DNA of 64,000 nt from Sphaerisporangium sp040649355 (GTDB lineage: Bacteria; Actinomycetota; Actinomycetes; Streptosporangiales; Streptosporangiaceae). The stretch covers positions 62,001 to 126,000 of the forward strand of contig NZ_JBICTU010000025.1 of NCBI RefSeq assembly GCF_043197795.1. Direction: 5' to 3'. Within the stretch, counting starts at the first letter, position 1; every line of letters starts with the position of its first letter. The notes beneath the pieces are model-generated. The model worked only from the letters and a program-made list of their open reading frames with translations. It was not told where the DNA came from and made no database searches. The translations under genes were made by a program, and so were the position numbers. Positions 10,001 through 18,113 of the stretch are shown in pieces.

Positions 10001-10424
10001 GGCCCACCACGCGGGCCGCCATCTGCCACGAGATGGCGGGGCTCACCAGCCGCATGGTCGGCTCAAGCGCCTCGCGGAGGGCGTGGTCGGTGACCAGCCG
10101 CGCGGCGTACGCGTGGTAGGTGGACACCGTGGGCTCGGCGTCCAGCAGCTCGGGCGGGGCGAGCCCGACCTCGGCGAGCCGGGTGAGCCGCTTGCGCACC
10201 CGGGCGGCCAGCTCGGCGGCGGCCTTGCGGGTGAAGGTCAGGCCGAGGACGCGCTCGGGCCGGACCAAGCCGTTGGCGACCAGCCAGACGACCCGCCCGG
10301 CCATGGTCTCGCTCTTGCCGGAACCCGCGCCGGCGACCACCACCATCGGCTCCCTCGGCGCCTCGATGACGGCGGCCTGCTCGGGGGTGGGCGGCGCGAT
10401 GCCGAGCTTCTCGGCCAGTTCCAT
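7056..10424 (-). CDS. adnB: AdnB-like helicase-nuclease subunit
   Basis: About 1,122 residues. It has an N-terminal UvrD/Rep superfamily 1 helicase with Walker A GAGSGKSET (about residue 31), a DEYQDTS Walker B region, GDPCQSIYGWRGA and VNSVKLMTVHASKGLEW motifs, then a C-terminal RecB-type PD-(D/E)XK nuclease (VVVDWKTGERPRGQ...VQLAAYRLAW, about residue 1050). In mycobacteria AdnB is the lead motor of the heterodimeric AdnAB that resects double-strand breaks. It follows adnA by about 70 bp on the same strand, the order seen for Rv3202c-Rv3201c. The ATG at 10424 starts the conserved part. A TTG overlapping the adnA stop is an alternative that would couple translation. Confidence 0.88.
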   Translation of the reverse strand: MELAEKLGIAPPTPEQAAVIEAPREPMVVVAGAGSGKSETMAGRVVWLVANGLVRPERVLGLTFTRKAAAELAARVRKRLTRLAEVGLAPPELLDAEPTVSTYHAYAARLVTDHALREALEPTMRLVSPAISWQMAARVVGRYDGPMDRVDLAPPSVTAAVLDLAGELSEHLRTPDEVREVGHWLDERLAQLGGRPTLAQRRPVRTQDVREQFLPMVDAYNRLKRSREVIDYGDQMALAARIADRHPEVGMIERGRFSVVLLDEYQDTSHAQLVLLRALFGGGHPVTAVGDPCQSIYGWRGASSGNLKRFVHDFPTTAGEPAPVSRLSVSFRNGERVLDVAARVQVPLREEAREVPVLVPGVNRVGRGRVVCAFHQTAEDEAAWIADGVVRMLGREIAPDGLPWGEGERDKLREKVKPGGAWGGAMALQPQDVAILARKRAQFPALRRALEARDIPVEVVGLGGLLTVPEVADLVATLRVLYEPTAGDALVRLLAGPRWRIGPADLKVLGELARELTIANRGRPGADDPLEQVVADMAEERGSLVDALDELPDRPEWLEPFSPLARARLPRLAQELRVLRSHTGQPLPDLIAEVERRLGLDVEVAARGGGPLTARADLDAFLDAASRFAGDAEDPTLGAFLAYLKAAESEEFGLEAGRVGETNSVKLMTVHASKGLEWPVVIVPGLSQLTTQKGALAKGSVFPATPVTNSRWTENPRKLPYVLRGDRADLPVLNGLEKDDLAEFDERCRERDLMEERRLAYVAVTRAHYLLIASGYRWGSAARPLDPSDFLREIREASGQVAYWAPEIEDDAVNPLLAEPPAEQWPVTPEGERYDAIRSGADMVMNAINGVTPLPSPGSFAPASATSPGTPSGSEDPASSVSSVGSASSMKEWEQERVRAWARDTELLLKERDQSRRRGGAVVELPAHLTVSSLVTLADDPAALARQIRRPLPHKPAPLARRGTAFHRWLEGRWGQQRLIDDFELPGASDDLSGVDVQLAELRTRFEESPWAALEPVDLEVPFETMIADRLVRGRMDAVFADGDGYVVVDWKTGERPRGQAARASAVQLAAYRLAWSHLAGVPLSKVGAAFHYVRANETVRPVDLLDARGLVRLIESVPEDR

Positions 10425-10492
10425 CGGCCCGATCAGGGCCGGGCGGGTCGTCTCCGTGGCGGAGCCGGCACCCGGGCCCGGCGTGGACGGCC

Positions 10493-13400
10493 CTAGCAAA
10501 CCTGGCCCCCGCTGTCGTTCACGGGGCAGCTCACCTTGGCCGCGCAGGTGCGGCAGCCGTCGTTCACCTTGGCGGTGAACACCCCGGCGGCCATGCCGGT
10601 GGCCACGGTCTCCACCAGCTCGCGCGCCCACTCGGGCTCGGGATCCTCGCCGAGGGCGCCCTGCCGCTGCTCCTTGGCGACCTTGGCCTCCTTGCCGGCC
10701 GCCTTGCCGACCTGGACGAGCGAGGCTCCGCCCGGCTCGGTCATGCCGTGCCGCTCGAAGGCCCCGAGGAGGGTGGCGAGCTGGTAGACCCCGAGCTGGG
10801 GGTGGCGGTCGAGCTCGGCGTCCGGCGGCTTGGCGGTGCCGGTCTTGAGGTCGATGATCACGGCCCTGCCCTCGCCGTCGCGCTCCACGCGGTCGACGCG
10901 GCCACGGATCTGCACGCCGTCGGACAGAACGGCCGTGAACGCCTCCTCGACCGCGACGAGCTCCCTGGGGTTCTCCTCGTGCCAGGTGAGGAACCGGGCG
11001 ACCATCTGCTCGGCCACCTTGCGCTGCTTGCGGTTGAACCAGACGCCGCCGAAGTCGAGCTCGTCCCAGATCTCGTCGAGCCGCTTGCCGAGCGTGTCAC
11101 CCGCCTGCCCGGCCACGGCCAGGACCGCGATGGCGTGGATGACGCTGCCGAGGCTGCGGGACATGTCGGTGCCCGAGGCGCCGACGGCCGTCTCCAGCAG
11201 CCAGCGCAGCCCGCACTTGGTGAAGCTCTCGACCGCAGAAGGCGAGACTCGGACGATGTTCTCGGGCCAGCTCAGCGGGCGGTCGTCGGAGATCGGCGTG
11301 AGCGCGTACCACTCGCCGGGGTGGGCTCCGGGGACGCCGGCACGGGCCAGCCTCGCCAGGTGCCCGGCGGCGGCCGTGCGCATCGGCTCGGGCCTCGTGG
11401 GGTCGCACACGGCCGATCGCAGGTCGGCGACCAGGGCGGACATGCTCAGCCAGCGTGCGCGGTCGTCGACCGCGGCCTCCTCGACGGCCCCTGGGAGCAG
11501 CTCGGACAGAAAGCGGGACGGCCGCTCGTCGGTGTCCTCGCCGCCGACCGCGGTCACCACCAGGCGGCGGCGCGCGCGCGTGGCGGCCACGTAGAACAGG
11601 CGGCGCTCCTCGGCGAGCAGCTTGGAGGCCAGGGCGGCTCCGGCCGCGTCGGCCCCGTCGAGCACGGAACCCTCCGAGAGCTCGACCAGCTCCTCGACAC
11701 CCAGCAGCGACCCGCGCAGCCGCAGGTCGGGCCAGACGCCTTCCTGCACGCCCGCGACCACCACGACGTCCCACTCAAGACCCTTGGAGCGGTGGGCGGT
11801 GAGGATGCGCACGGCGTCGCCGTCGGGCGCGTGCTCGGCCAGCGAGTCGCCGGGGATCTCCTGCGACATCAGGTCATCGAGGAAGACCTCGGGCCCTGCG
11901 TGGGGAAGGCGGTCGACGAAGCGCGCGGCGTAGTCGAACAGCGCCACCACCGCGTCGAGGTCACGGTCGGCCTGGGCCCCCTTGGCCCCGCCCGCGAGGC
12001 TCGCTTCGGTCCAGCGCTCGGCCAGGCCGGAGGCCTGCCAGATCGCCCACAGTGCCTCCTCGGCGGTGTCGCCCCGGCTCACGGCCTCGCCGGCGGCGGT
12101 GACCAGGGCGGCGACGCGCCCGGCGCCGGCGCCCACGTGCGGCTCGATCGGGATGAGCTCGCGGGCGTCGCGTACGGCCGCGACCAGCAGCTCGTCGGAC
12201 GAGCGCGGGGGCAGCGGCATCGGGGCCGCCGGAAGCGCCGCCGCCGCCAGCTCGGCGACGCGCAGCGCGCGGCGCAGGCGGCGCACGCCTATCGCGTCGG
12301 TGCCGCCCAGCGGGCCGGTGAGCAGCTCCTCGGCGGTGGCGACGTCGAGCGTGGCCGGGTGGAGCGCCACGCGCAGCAGGGTGACGAGCTGCCGCACGCC
12401 GGGCTCCTGGATGAGGGGCACCTCGTCGCCCGCCACCACGACCGGCACGCCCGCGGTGAGCAGGGCGCGTCGCAGCATGGGCACCTGGCGGCCGGCCGAT
12501 CGCACCAGCACCGCCATGCGTGACCAGGGAACCCCTTCGAGCAGGTGCGCCCGGCGCAGCGTGTCGGCGACGACGGCCGCCTCCTGCGTCTCGCTGTCGG
12601 CGAGCAGGACCCGGACCTGGCCCGCGTCGGCGCCCTCCACGGGAAGCAGGTCACGGTGGTCGCCACGGGTGCGGCCCGCGCCCGGTGGCACGGGCAGGCG
12701 GGCGGCGACGCGCCGGGAGGCGGTCAGGAGGTCGGGGCCGCTGCGGCGGCACACCCGGAGCGCGACGACGGACGCCTCCTGGCCCTCCAGCGTGCGGAAC
12801 CGCTCGGGGAAACTCAGGATGCCGCGCACGTCGGCGCCGCGGAAGCCGTAGATCGACTGGTCGGGGTCGCCGACGGCCACCAGGTCGCGGCCGTCCCCCG
12901 CGAGCTGCTGGAGCAGGAACTCCTGCGCGGGGTCGGTGTCCTGGTACTCGTCGACGAACACGACGTCGTAGGCGGCCCGCTCGCGCTGCCGAACCTCGAC
13001 GTCGGTCAGCAGTGCGGCGGCGGCGCGGATCAGCTCGGCGTAGTCGAGCGCGGGGCTCGGATCGAGGTCGAACCGGTCGGCGTAGCGGTAGGCGAAGCGG
13101 CCCGCGGCGACCCAGTCGGCACGTCCGTGCTCGCGGCCCAGAACGACGAGGTCCTCGCCGTCGAGACCGCGCTCGGCGCCGCGCGCCAGGAAGTCGCGCA
13201 GCTCCTCGGCGAAGCCGCGCGTCTTCAGCGCCTCGCGCATGCTGGAAGGCCACTGCCTGGCGCCGTCCTCCAGCTCGCCGTGGAGCAGGCGGCGGATCTC
13301 CAGGAGCTGCTCGGGGCCGGTCAGCAGGCGCGGCGGCGCGGCGCCCGCGAGCACGGCCTCACGGCGCAACAAGGCGTAGGCGTAGCTGTGGAACGTGAGC

Positions 13401-13696
13401 GCGAGCGGCGTTCGCGTGGTGCGGCGCATACGGCCGGTGATACGCTCGCGCAGCTCTTCGGCGGCCTTGCGGCTGAACGTGAGCACCAGCACCCGCTCGG
13501 GGTCCGCTCCGCGCCGCTCGACGCGATCGACGACGCTCTCGACGATCGTGGTGGTCTTGCCGGTGCCGGGGCCCGCGAGCACGAGCAACGGGCCGCCCTC
13601 GTGGCGCACGACCGCGCGTTGGTGCTCGTCGAGAGCAGGAGGCATCGCCTGCCCCGTGCTTCCCCGCCGCACCAGACGGTAGGCCTGACCACTCAC
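10493..13696 (-). CDS. adnA: AdnA-like helicase-nuclease subunit with Fe-S motif
   Basis: 1,067 residues starting at a GTG (13694-13696). The N-terminal UvrD-like helicase has Walker A GPGTGKTTT (about residue 42), DEYQDTDPAQEF and GDPDQSIYGFRGAD. The C-terminal nuclease has IDLKTG and QLGVYQLA (about residue 949). One Cys at about 829 (KCGLRWLLE) plus the C-terminal CRTCAAKVSC give the C...CxxCx5C pattern of AddB/AdnA-type Fe-S nucleases. AdnA and AdnB form a two-motor, two-nuclease enzyme for break-end resection in actinobacteria. An intact Walker A argues that both motors keep ATP binding. No strong ribosome site precedes the GTG. Confidence 0.88.
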   Translation of the reverse strand: MSGQAYRLVRRGSTGQAMPPALDEHQRAVVRHEGGPLLVLAGPGTGKTTTIVESVVDRVERRGADPERVLVLTFSRKAAEELRERITGRMRRTTRTPLALTFHSYAYALLRREAVLAGAAPPRLLTGPEQLLEIRRLLHGELEDGARQWPSSMREALKTRGFAEELRDFLARGAERGLDGEDLVVLGREHGRADWVAAGRFAYRYADRFDLDPSPALDYAELIRAAAALLTDVEVRQRERAAYDVVFVDEYQDTDPAQEFLLQQLAGDGRDLVAVGDPDQSIYGFRGADVRGILSFPERFRTLEGQEASVVALRVCRRSGPDLLTASRRVAARLPVPPGAGRTRGDHRDLLPVEGADAGQVRVLLADSETQEAAVVADTLRRAHLLEGVPWSRMAVLVRSAGRQVPMLRRALLTAGVPVVVAGDEVPLIQEPGVRQLVTLLRVALHPATLDVATAEELLTGPLGGTDAIGVRRLRRALRVAELAAAALPAAPMPLPPRSSDELLVAAVRDARELIPIEPHVGAGAGRVAALVTAAGEAVSRGDTAEEALWAIWQASGLAERWTEASLAGGAKGAQADRDLDAVVALFDYAARFVDRLPHAGPEVFLDDLMSQEIPGDSLAEHAPDGDAVRILTAHRSKGLEWDVVVVAGVQEGVWPDLRLRGSLLGVEELVELSEGSVLDGADAAGAALASKLLAEERRLFYVAATRARRRLVVTAVGGEDTDERPSRFLSELLPGAVEEAAVDDRARWLSMSALVADLRSAVCDPTRPEPMRTAAAGHLARLARAGVPGAHPGEWYALTPISDDRPLSWPENIVRVSPSAVESFTKCGLRWLLETAVGASGTDMSRSLGSVIHAIAVLAVAGQAGDTLGKRLDEIWDELDFGGVWFNRKQRKVAEQMVARFLTWHEENPRELVAVEEAFTAVLSDGVQIRGRVDRVERDGEGRAVIIDLKTGTAKPPDAELDRHPQLGVYQLATLLGAFERHGMTEPGGASLVQVGKAAGKEAKVAKEQRQGALGEDPEPEWARELVETVATGMAAGVFTAKVNDGCRTCAAKVSCPVNDSGGQVC

Positions 13697-13945
13697 AACA
13701 CGCTATTCCACCAGACCACACGGGTAGATCGTGCCGACTCGACCGTACGGCGCCTGTGTCGATCTCCGCCGAGGATGACAAAACACGTTACCGGGGGGTT
13801 GCTCCGGTCTCCGGGAGTGACACGGCCCATAGGTGAAAGGCCTTCTCCCGGGTCCGCTTCGGCCCTGATTGGCCCTGTCTGACGGCCGGGCGCCCTGCCA
13901 GCATGGCGAGCGGACAAGCCACTGGGGCTTCACGGGGAGGTCGAC

Positions 13946-13987
13946 ATGCCGGTGACCACTGTGCCCGCCGGGGCGGCGACCGCATGA
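13946..13987 (+). CDS. 13-codon leader ORF before the DMT exporter
   Basis: An ATG at 13946 follows a strong GGGGAGG (about 13934-13940) at ideal spacing and encodes MPVTTVPAGAATA. Its TGA (13985-13987) overlaps the exporter ATG (13984-13986) in an ATGA. It may be a translated leader that delivers ribosomes to the exporter start, which has only a weak ribosome site of its own. There is no run of one amino acid that would suggest classical attenuation. Confidence 0.5.
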   Translation: MPVTTVPAGAATA

Positions 13988-14064
13988 CGGGCGACCGCGC
14001 CCGTACGGACGCGGACGGCGACCGTATGACGAGCCACCGCGCCCGTACCAACGCGGACGGCGAC
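13981..14064 (+). repeat. 42-bp tandem duplication in the exporter N-terminus
   Basis: Two adjacent 42-bp units (13981-14022 and 14023-14064) match at 37 of 42 positions and encode two 14-residue units (RMTGDRARTDADGD and RMTSHRARTNADGD). Each copy carries an in-frame ATG, so the duplication also doubles the possible start codons of the exporter. Confidence 0.8.
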
Positions 14065-15042
14065 CAACTGGGAGGCGTGGGCGGCGGTGTCCGTGGCCGG
14101 TGGCGGGGGGCGGTGGGGGCGGCGACGGCGATGTTCTGCGTCGGGACGCTGACGGCGGTGTCCCCGGCGCTGCACGACTATCCGATCTACGGCGGGCAGG
14201 CCCTGCGGTACGCGGCGGGCGCGATCCCGCTCCTTCTGGTCATGCGGGCACGCCGGCTCCCACATCTGCGCCTGAACGCCCGGGAGATCGTGCTGGTCGT
14301 GCTCCTCGCCGTCGTCGGGCTCGCCGCGTTCAACATCTTCGTCATCGAGTCCACCCGGTACGCCGACCCGGCGACGGTCGGCACGATCGTGGCCACCGTG
14401 CCCATCGTCCTCGCCCTGGCCGGGCCGCTCATGGAAAGGCGGCGGCCGACCCCGCACATCGTCGTGGCCGCCGCGGTGGTCGCGGGCGGCGCCGCGGTCG
14501 CCACGGGCCTCGGCCACGCCACGCTTCCCGGGGTGCTGCTCGCGCTCGGCGCGCTCGCGTGCGAGGTCGGGTTCTCGCTTCTGGCCGTCCCCCTGCTGCC
14601 GCGGCTCGGCGCGATCCGCGTGTCGGCGTACGCGACCGCCGCGGCCGTCCCGCTCCTGGCGGTCGCCGGGCTCGTGGCGGACGGACGCGCGGCGGTCCGG
14701 CCGCCGACGGTCGCCGAGGCGGCGGCGATGGTCTACCTCGCGCTCGTGGTGACGGCCTTCGCGTTCTTCTGCTGGTACGACGCGCTGCCCCGGCTCGGTC
14801 CCGAACGCGCGGGGCTGTTCTCCGGCTTCCTGCCGATCGGGGCGATCGTCTCCAGCGTGATCCTCGAAACCGGGCATCCCGGCGTCCCTGATCTCCTCGG
14901 CGCCGCGCTGGTCATCGGCGGCCTGCTCCTCGGCCTGCGTCCCCGGCGGGCGTCCCGCGCCGCCCCTCCTATCTCTCGAACTCCGACCACGCGCCTGCCA
15001 GCCGATCTACCAGACGGTCGAGCACGGCCGGGTCCAACGTGA
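13984..15042 (+). CDS. EamA/DMT-family transporter
   Basis: About 352 residues: a hydrophilic, repeated N-terminus followed by ten hydrophobic segments in two EamA halves (first half from AATAMFCVGTLTAVSP, second from LPGVLLALGALACEVGFSLL). The drug/metabolite transporter superfamily exports amino acids, metabolites or drugs; the substrate is not readable. The ATG at 13984 is chosen because it overlaps the stop of a 13-codon leader ORF with a strong ribosome site. The 3' end overlaps the convergent MocR gene by 74 bp. Confidence 0.82.
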   Translation: MTGDRARTDADGDRMTSHRARTNADGDQLGGVGGGVRGRWRGAVGAATAMFCVGTLTAVSPALHDYPIYGGQALRYAAGAIPLLLVMRARRLPHLRLNAREIVLVVLLAVVGLAAFNIFVIESTRYADPATVGTIVATVPIVLALAGPLMERRRPTPHIVVAAAVVAGGAAVATGLGHATLPGVLLALGALACEVGFSLLAVPLLPRLGAIRVSAYATAAAVPLLAVAGLVADGRAAVRPPTVAEAAAMVYLALVVTAFAFFCWYDALPRLGPERAGLFSGFLPIGAIVSSVILETGHPGVPDLLGAALVIGGLLLGLRPRRASRAAPPISRTPTTRLPADLPDGRARPGPT

Positions 15043-16429
15043 AGGCCAGGCGGATGAACCGGTCGTGAGCGCCGGTGGGGTCCGTCGTCGAGCCCGGCAC
15101 CACCTCGACGCCGTGCCTGAGCGCCACGTGCGAGAACTCGGTGGCGTCGACCCCGGGCAGCTCGATCCACAGCCCGCTGCCGCCGTCGGGCCGGCGCCAT
15201 CGCCAGGCCGGCAGCCGCTCGCGGAGCAGCTTCTCGATATGACCGAGCCGCTGCTCGCGTGCGGGCGCGCGGGCGGCCTGGATCCTGGGCAGTCCGGGGA
15301 TGAGCCGCGCCGCGAGCATCTGGTCGATGACCGGGCTGCCGAGGTCGGCGAGGGCCTTGCGGCGTGCCAGCCTCTCGACGAGCTCCGCCGGGCCCCGCAC
15401 CCATCCGATCCGCAGCCCGGCCCAGACCACCTTCGTCAGGGAACCCGCGGAGAGGACCTTCGCCCCGCGCGGCGCGTACGCGGCGAGCAGGCCGGGGGCG
15501 TCGGCGAGATAGGCGTTGTCCTCCAGGACCGGCACGTCGTACCGGGCGGCGAGCTCGCCGATCCTGCGCCGCCGGGCCGCCGACATCAGGACGCCGGTCG
15601 GGTTGTGGAACGTGGGCATCAGGTAGATCAGGTCGGGCCTGCCGGAGGCGAGGACGCCCGCCATGGCGCGGGCGTCGGCGCCCTCGTCGTCCAGGGGCAC
15701 GGTGACGATGCGGGTGCCGCGCGCCCGGAACACGTCGAGGCAGCCGGGCCAGCCGGGCGACTCGGCCAGGGCGGTGCCGCCCGGCCCTAGGAAGAGCTCG
15801 GAGACCAGCACGAGGGCCTGGTGCGCCCCCGTCGTGACGAGGATCTGGCCGGGGGTGGTGGGGAGCCCCGTGCCGGTCAGGTGCGCCGCGATGGCCCGGC
15901 GCAGCTCGGGAAGCCCGGCGGGGTGGTAGCCGGGCTCGTCGAAGGCCGTCTCAAGATCGGCGCCCGCGAGGTCACGTAAGGCCGTGACCAGCTCGGGGAC
16001 GGCGCCCTGCGACGAGCTCGCCACCGTGATCAGCTCGCCCGGCCCGTCGATGAGGTGCTGGTACATCAGGGCGCCGGTGCCTCCGGGCACGCGCCCGTCC
16101 GAGATCGGCGGGCGCGTCAGGGCGTTCTCGGCGACGCGGGTGCCGCTCCCCCTGCGGCTCTCGACGAGCTCCGCCTCGCGCAGGGCCTCGTACGCGGCGA
16201 CGACGGTGGTGCGGCTGACCCGCAGGACCCCGGCGAGCTGCCGTTCGGAGGGGATGCGCTGGCCGGGGAGCAGCGCGCCGCTCTGGATGGCCTTGCGGAT
16301 GCCGTCGGCCAGCCTGCGGTAGAGCGGGCCCGTAGCGCTGGGCCAGGTCGCGAACGAGGCGATGACCTCACTCTCAGAGCGCTGGGAGCCGTGGGCGCGC
16401 CGTGGATGTGATGCGCGTGGCATGTCCAC
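14969..16429 (-). CDS. MocR-family regulator (GntR HTH plus aminotransferase-like domain)
   Basis: 486 residues. The N-terminal GntR winged helix (PLYRRLADGIRKAIQSGALLPGQRIPSERQLAGVLRVSRTTVVAAYEALREAELV, about 36-90) is joined to a fold-type I aminotransferase domain. The PLP lysine motif is SLTKVVWAGLRIGW (about residue 330), and PTFHNPTGVLMS is typical. MocR proteins sense PLP or amino compounds and control B6, GABA or amino-acid genes. It is convergent with the DMT exporter, whose promoter lies about 2.4 kb upstream of the MocR start. Exporter and MocR pairs are common, but direct control here is inference. Confidence 0.88.
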   Translation of the reverse strand: MDMPRASHPRRAHGSQRSESEVIASFATWPSATGPLYRRLADGIRKAIQSGALLPGQRIPSERQLAGVLRVSRTTVVAAYEALREAELVESRRGSGTRVAENALTRPPISDGRVPGGTGALMYQHLIDGPGELITVASSSQGAVPELVTALRDLAGADLETAFDEPGYHPAGLPELRRAIAAHLTGTGLPTTPGQILVTTGAHQALVLVSELFLGPGGTALAESPGWPGCLDVFRARGTRIVTVPLDDEGADARAMAGVLASGRPDLIYLMPTFHNPTGVLMSAARRRRIGELAARYDVPVLEDNAYLADAPGLLAAYAPRGAKVLSAGSLTKVVWAGLRIGWVRGPAELVERLARRKALADLGSPVIDQMLAARLIPGLPRIQAARAPAREQRLGHIEKLLRERLPAWRWRRPDGGSGLWIELPGVDATEFSHVALRHGVEVVPGSTTDPTGAHDRFIRLAFTLDPAVLDRLVDRLAGAWSEFER

Positions 16430-16510
16430 CTGTCACCTCGTTCGGCCGGAAGCTCGGTCCACTTTCCCACGGCGGCCAGCGAAGTGGGCCGCCTGCTCCC
16501 GGGAGCCTTC

Positions 16511-17380
16511 TCAGCCCAGCGCGAGCATGGCGGGGGCGAACAGGAGGTCGAGGTCGCCGGGGAGGGGGCCTCCGCGCACCATCAGGGCCGTGTCGAAGGC
16601 CCGGGTGAGCCCGCGCCCGGCCGTCCAGGCCGTCAGTTCGGCGTGCCGGGCGTCGATGTCCAGACGGACCGGCCCGTGCAGGCCGCTCACCAGTTCGGCG
16701 ATCAGCGCCCGGGCGACGGCCGTGCTCTCGCCGACCACGGGCCCGACGGCGACGCTGTCCAGGTTGCGCCATGCCGCGCCGAACCCGGCTATGGCCCCGC
16801 CGTGCTCGACGACGCGGGTCTGGTCGGCGAAGGTGAACAGCCGGGTGACGAGCCGCGTGCGGGGCGCGCCCGACGCGCGGGCGTCCAGGGCGATGACCGC
16901 CTCCAGGTCTCCTTCGTGCGCCGGGCGGACCCCCTCGTGCTTGACGTCCTCGGGATCGAGTGTGAGGTGCCCGGTATGCGTGACGACCGTGCCGACCGTC
17001 TCGAAGCCCAGCCTCTCGTACAGCCCCTTGCCGTACCGCGTCGCGGTGAGGAAGACCGTCGCGCCGCCGGCCTGCTGGAGGGCGTGGAGCATGAGCCGGC
17101 GTCCGAGCCCCATGCGGCCGTACCGGGACGCCACCAGCACCATGCTGATCACGGCGAGATCGCTCCCGTAGCGGGTCAGCACCGTCGTGCCGGCCAGGCC
17201 GCCGGCGGGGTCGTCGATGCCGTAGACCTCGCCGACCTCGAAGAGCAGGCGCCACTTGGCCTCCTCGGGAAGCCACTGACGGTCGATGGCCAGCAGCAGG
17301 CAGTCGCGCAGGTCATCGAGACCGAGCCTCCTGACCGGTACGTGCGTGACGCCGGGCCGGTCGGCGAAGCCCGATTCCAT
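16511..17380 (-). CDS. Tandem-GNAT N-acetyltransferase
   Basis: 289 residues with two GNAT-like halves. The first has a good acetyl-CoA site (VISMVLVASRYGRMGLGRRLMLHAL, then LYERLGFETVG). The second is more degenerate (EGDLEAVIALD..., VVGESTAVARALIAELV). Two-domain GNATs acetylate small molecules or peptides; the substrate is unknown. It lies 81 bp upstream of MocR in the same direction and could share a transcript with it. Confidence 0.8.
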   Translation of the reverse strand: MESGFADRPGVTHVPVRRLGLDDLRDCLLLAIDRQWLPEEAKWRLLFEVGEVYGIDDPAGGLAGTTVLTRYGSDLAVISMVLVASRYGRMGLGRRLMLHALQQAGGATVFLTATRYGKGLYERLGFETVGTVVTHTGHLTLDPEDVKHEGVRPAHEGDLEAVIALDARASGAPRTRLVTRLFTFADQTRVVEHGGAIAGFGAAWRNLDSVAVGPVVGESTAVARALIAELVSGLHGPVRLDIDARHAELTAWTAGRGLTRAFDTALMVRGGPLPGDLDLLFAPAMLALG

Positions 17381-17513
17381 GTGTTACCCCCGAAGATGCG
17401 TCCCGGGCCCTCGAACCCGCTCCGTCCGGCATCATCGACCACATTTGCTGACGAATCCACAGATTTTCCCCACAGCAAACCGCCCCTTGTGCGGACACCG
17501 CCGGGGCCCGGGG

Positions 17514-18113
17514 TCAGCCGTCGTAGACCCAGCCGGTTTTCTGGAGGCGGGTGACGCTTTTCCAGACGCGCGCGTCGCAGGAGGTGGCGGCCAGGTTCCG
17601 GAAGTCGCGGTCGCCCACGAAATGCGTCTCGGACAGGTCGAGCCAGCTGTCCTTGGTCGCGTGCGGATCCCACCCGGCCGTCGGGATCGAGAGATGGTCA
17701 CCGCGGTCGGACTTGTCCTGGCTGGTGATCTTCAGGACTTCCACCTTGCGCGGGTGAGTCCGTACGACGAGGCAGGGACGGACCTTGGAACCCGAGCCGT
17801 CGGAGTAGGGGACGTCGGCCCACCAGATCTGGCCGGGCGCGGCACGCGACTCCCACGCCGGGCTCGGCGGCCGGGAGTGTACGACCAGGGGCCGCCGCCC
17901 CGGGCCGGCGGGACCGCCCCCGCGCCCGGGATGAGGCCGCTCGCGTCCGGGAAGCGGCCGCTTGCGTCCGGGACCGGACGCCTTCGCCCCGCGCCGCGAC
18001 GCCCCCCGCCCGCGCGGCGCGATCCTCCCGCGTACGAGCGCGGCCACGACGCCCACGGCCACGAGCAGGACCCCGCACAGAATCAGCACGGCCATCAGCC
18101 GGTCGCCCGCCAT
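17514..18113 (-). CDS. Membrane-anchored PemK/MazF-fold protein
   Basis: About 199 residues. An N-terminal hydrophobic helix (LMAVLILCGVLLVAVGVVAAL) is followed by a very basic Gly/Pro/Arg linker (about 29-85) and a PemK/MazF-like domain (PGQIWWADVPYSDGSGSKVRPCLVV, then ITSQDKSD). MazF toxins are normally about 110-120 residues and soluble, so the anchor and linker are unusual. No antitoxin gene is adjacent. The ATG overlaps the stop of the TagF-like gene in TGATG, so translation is coupled. Either the domain works at the membrane or it is a non-toxic PemK-fold protein. The conserved fold is clear, the function is not. Confidence 0.75.
   Translation of the reverse strand: MAGDRLMAVLILCGVLLVAVGVVAALVRGRIAPRGRGASRRGAKASGPGRKRPLPGRERPHPGRGGGPAGPGRRPLVVHSRPPSPAWESRAAPGQIWWADVPYSDGSGSKVRPCLVVRTHPRKVEVLKITSQDKSDRGDHLSIPTAGWDPHATKDSWLDLSETHFVGDRDFRNLAATSCDARVWKSVTRLQKTGWVYDG

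Noticed and set aside
7017..10496. Long plus-strand open frame (over 1,100 codons) opposite adnB
   Set aside because: Mirror frame of a GC-rich gene: composition is Gly/Arg/Asp/Val-rich without domains, while the minus strand carries the complete helicase and nuclease motifs.
17400..17440. tRNA T-arm-like GGTTCGAGGGCC on the minus strand between the GNAT and PemK-fold genes
   Set aside because: No matching T stem, anticodon arm or acceptor stem can be drawn around it.
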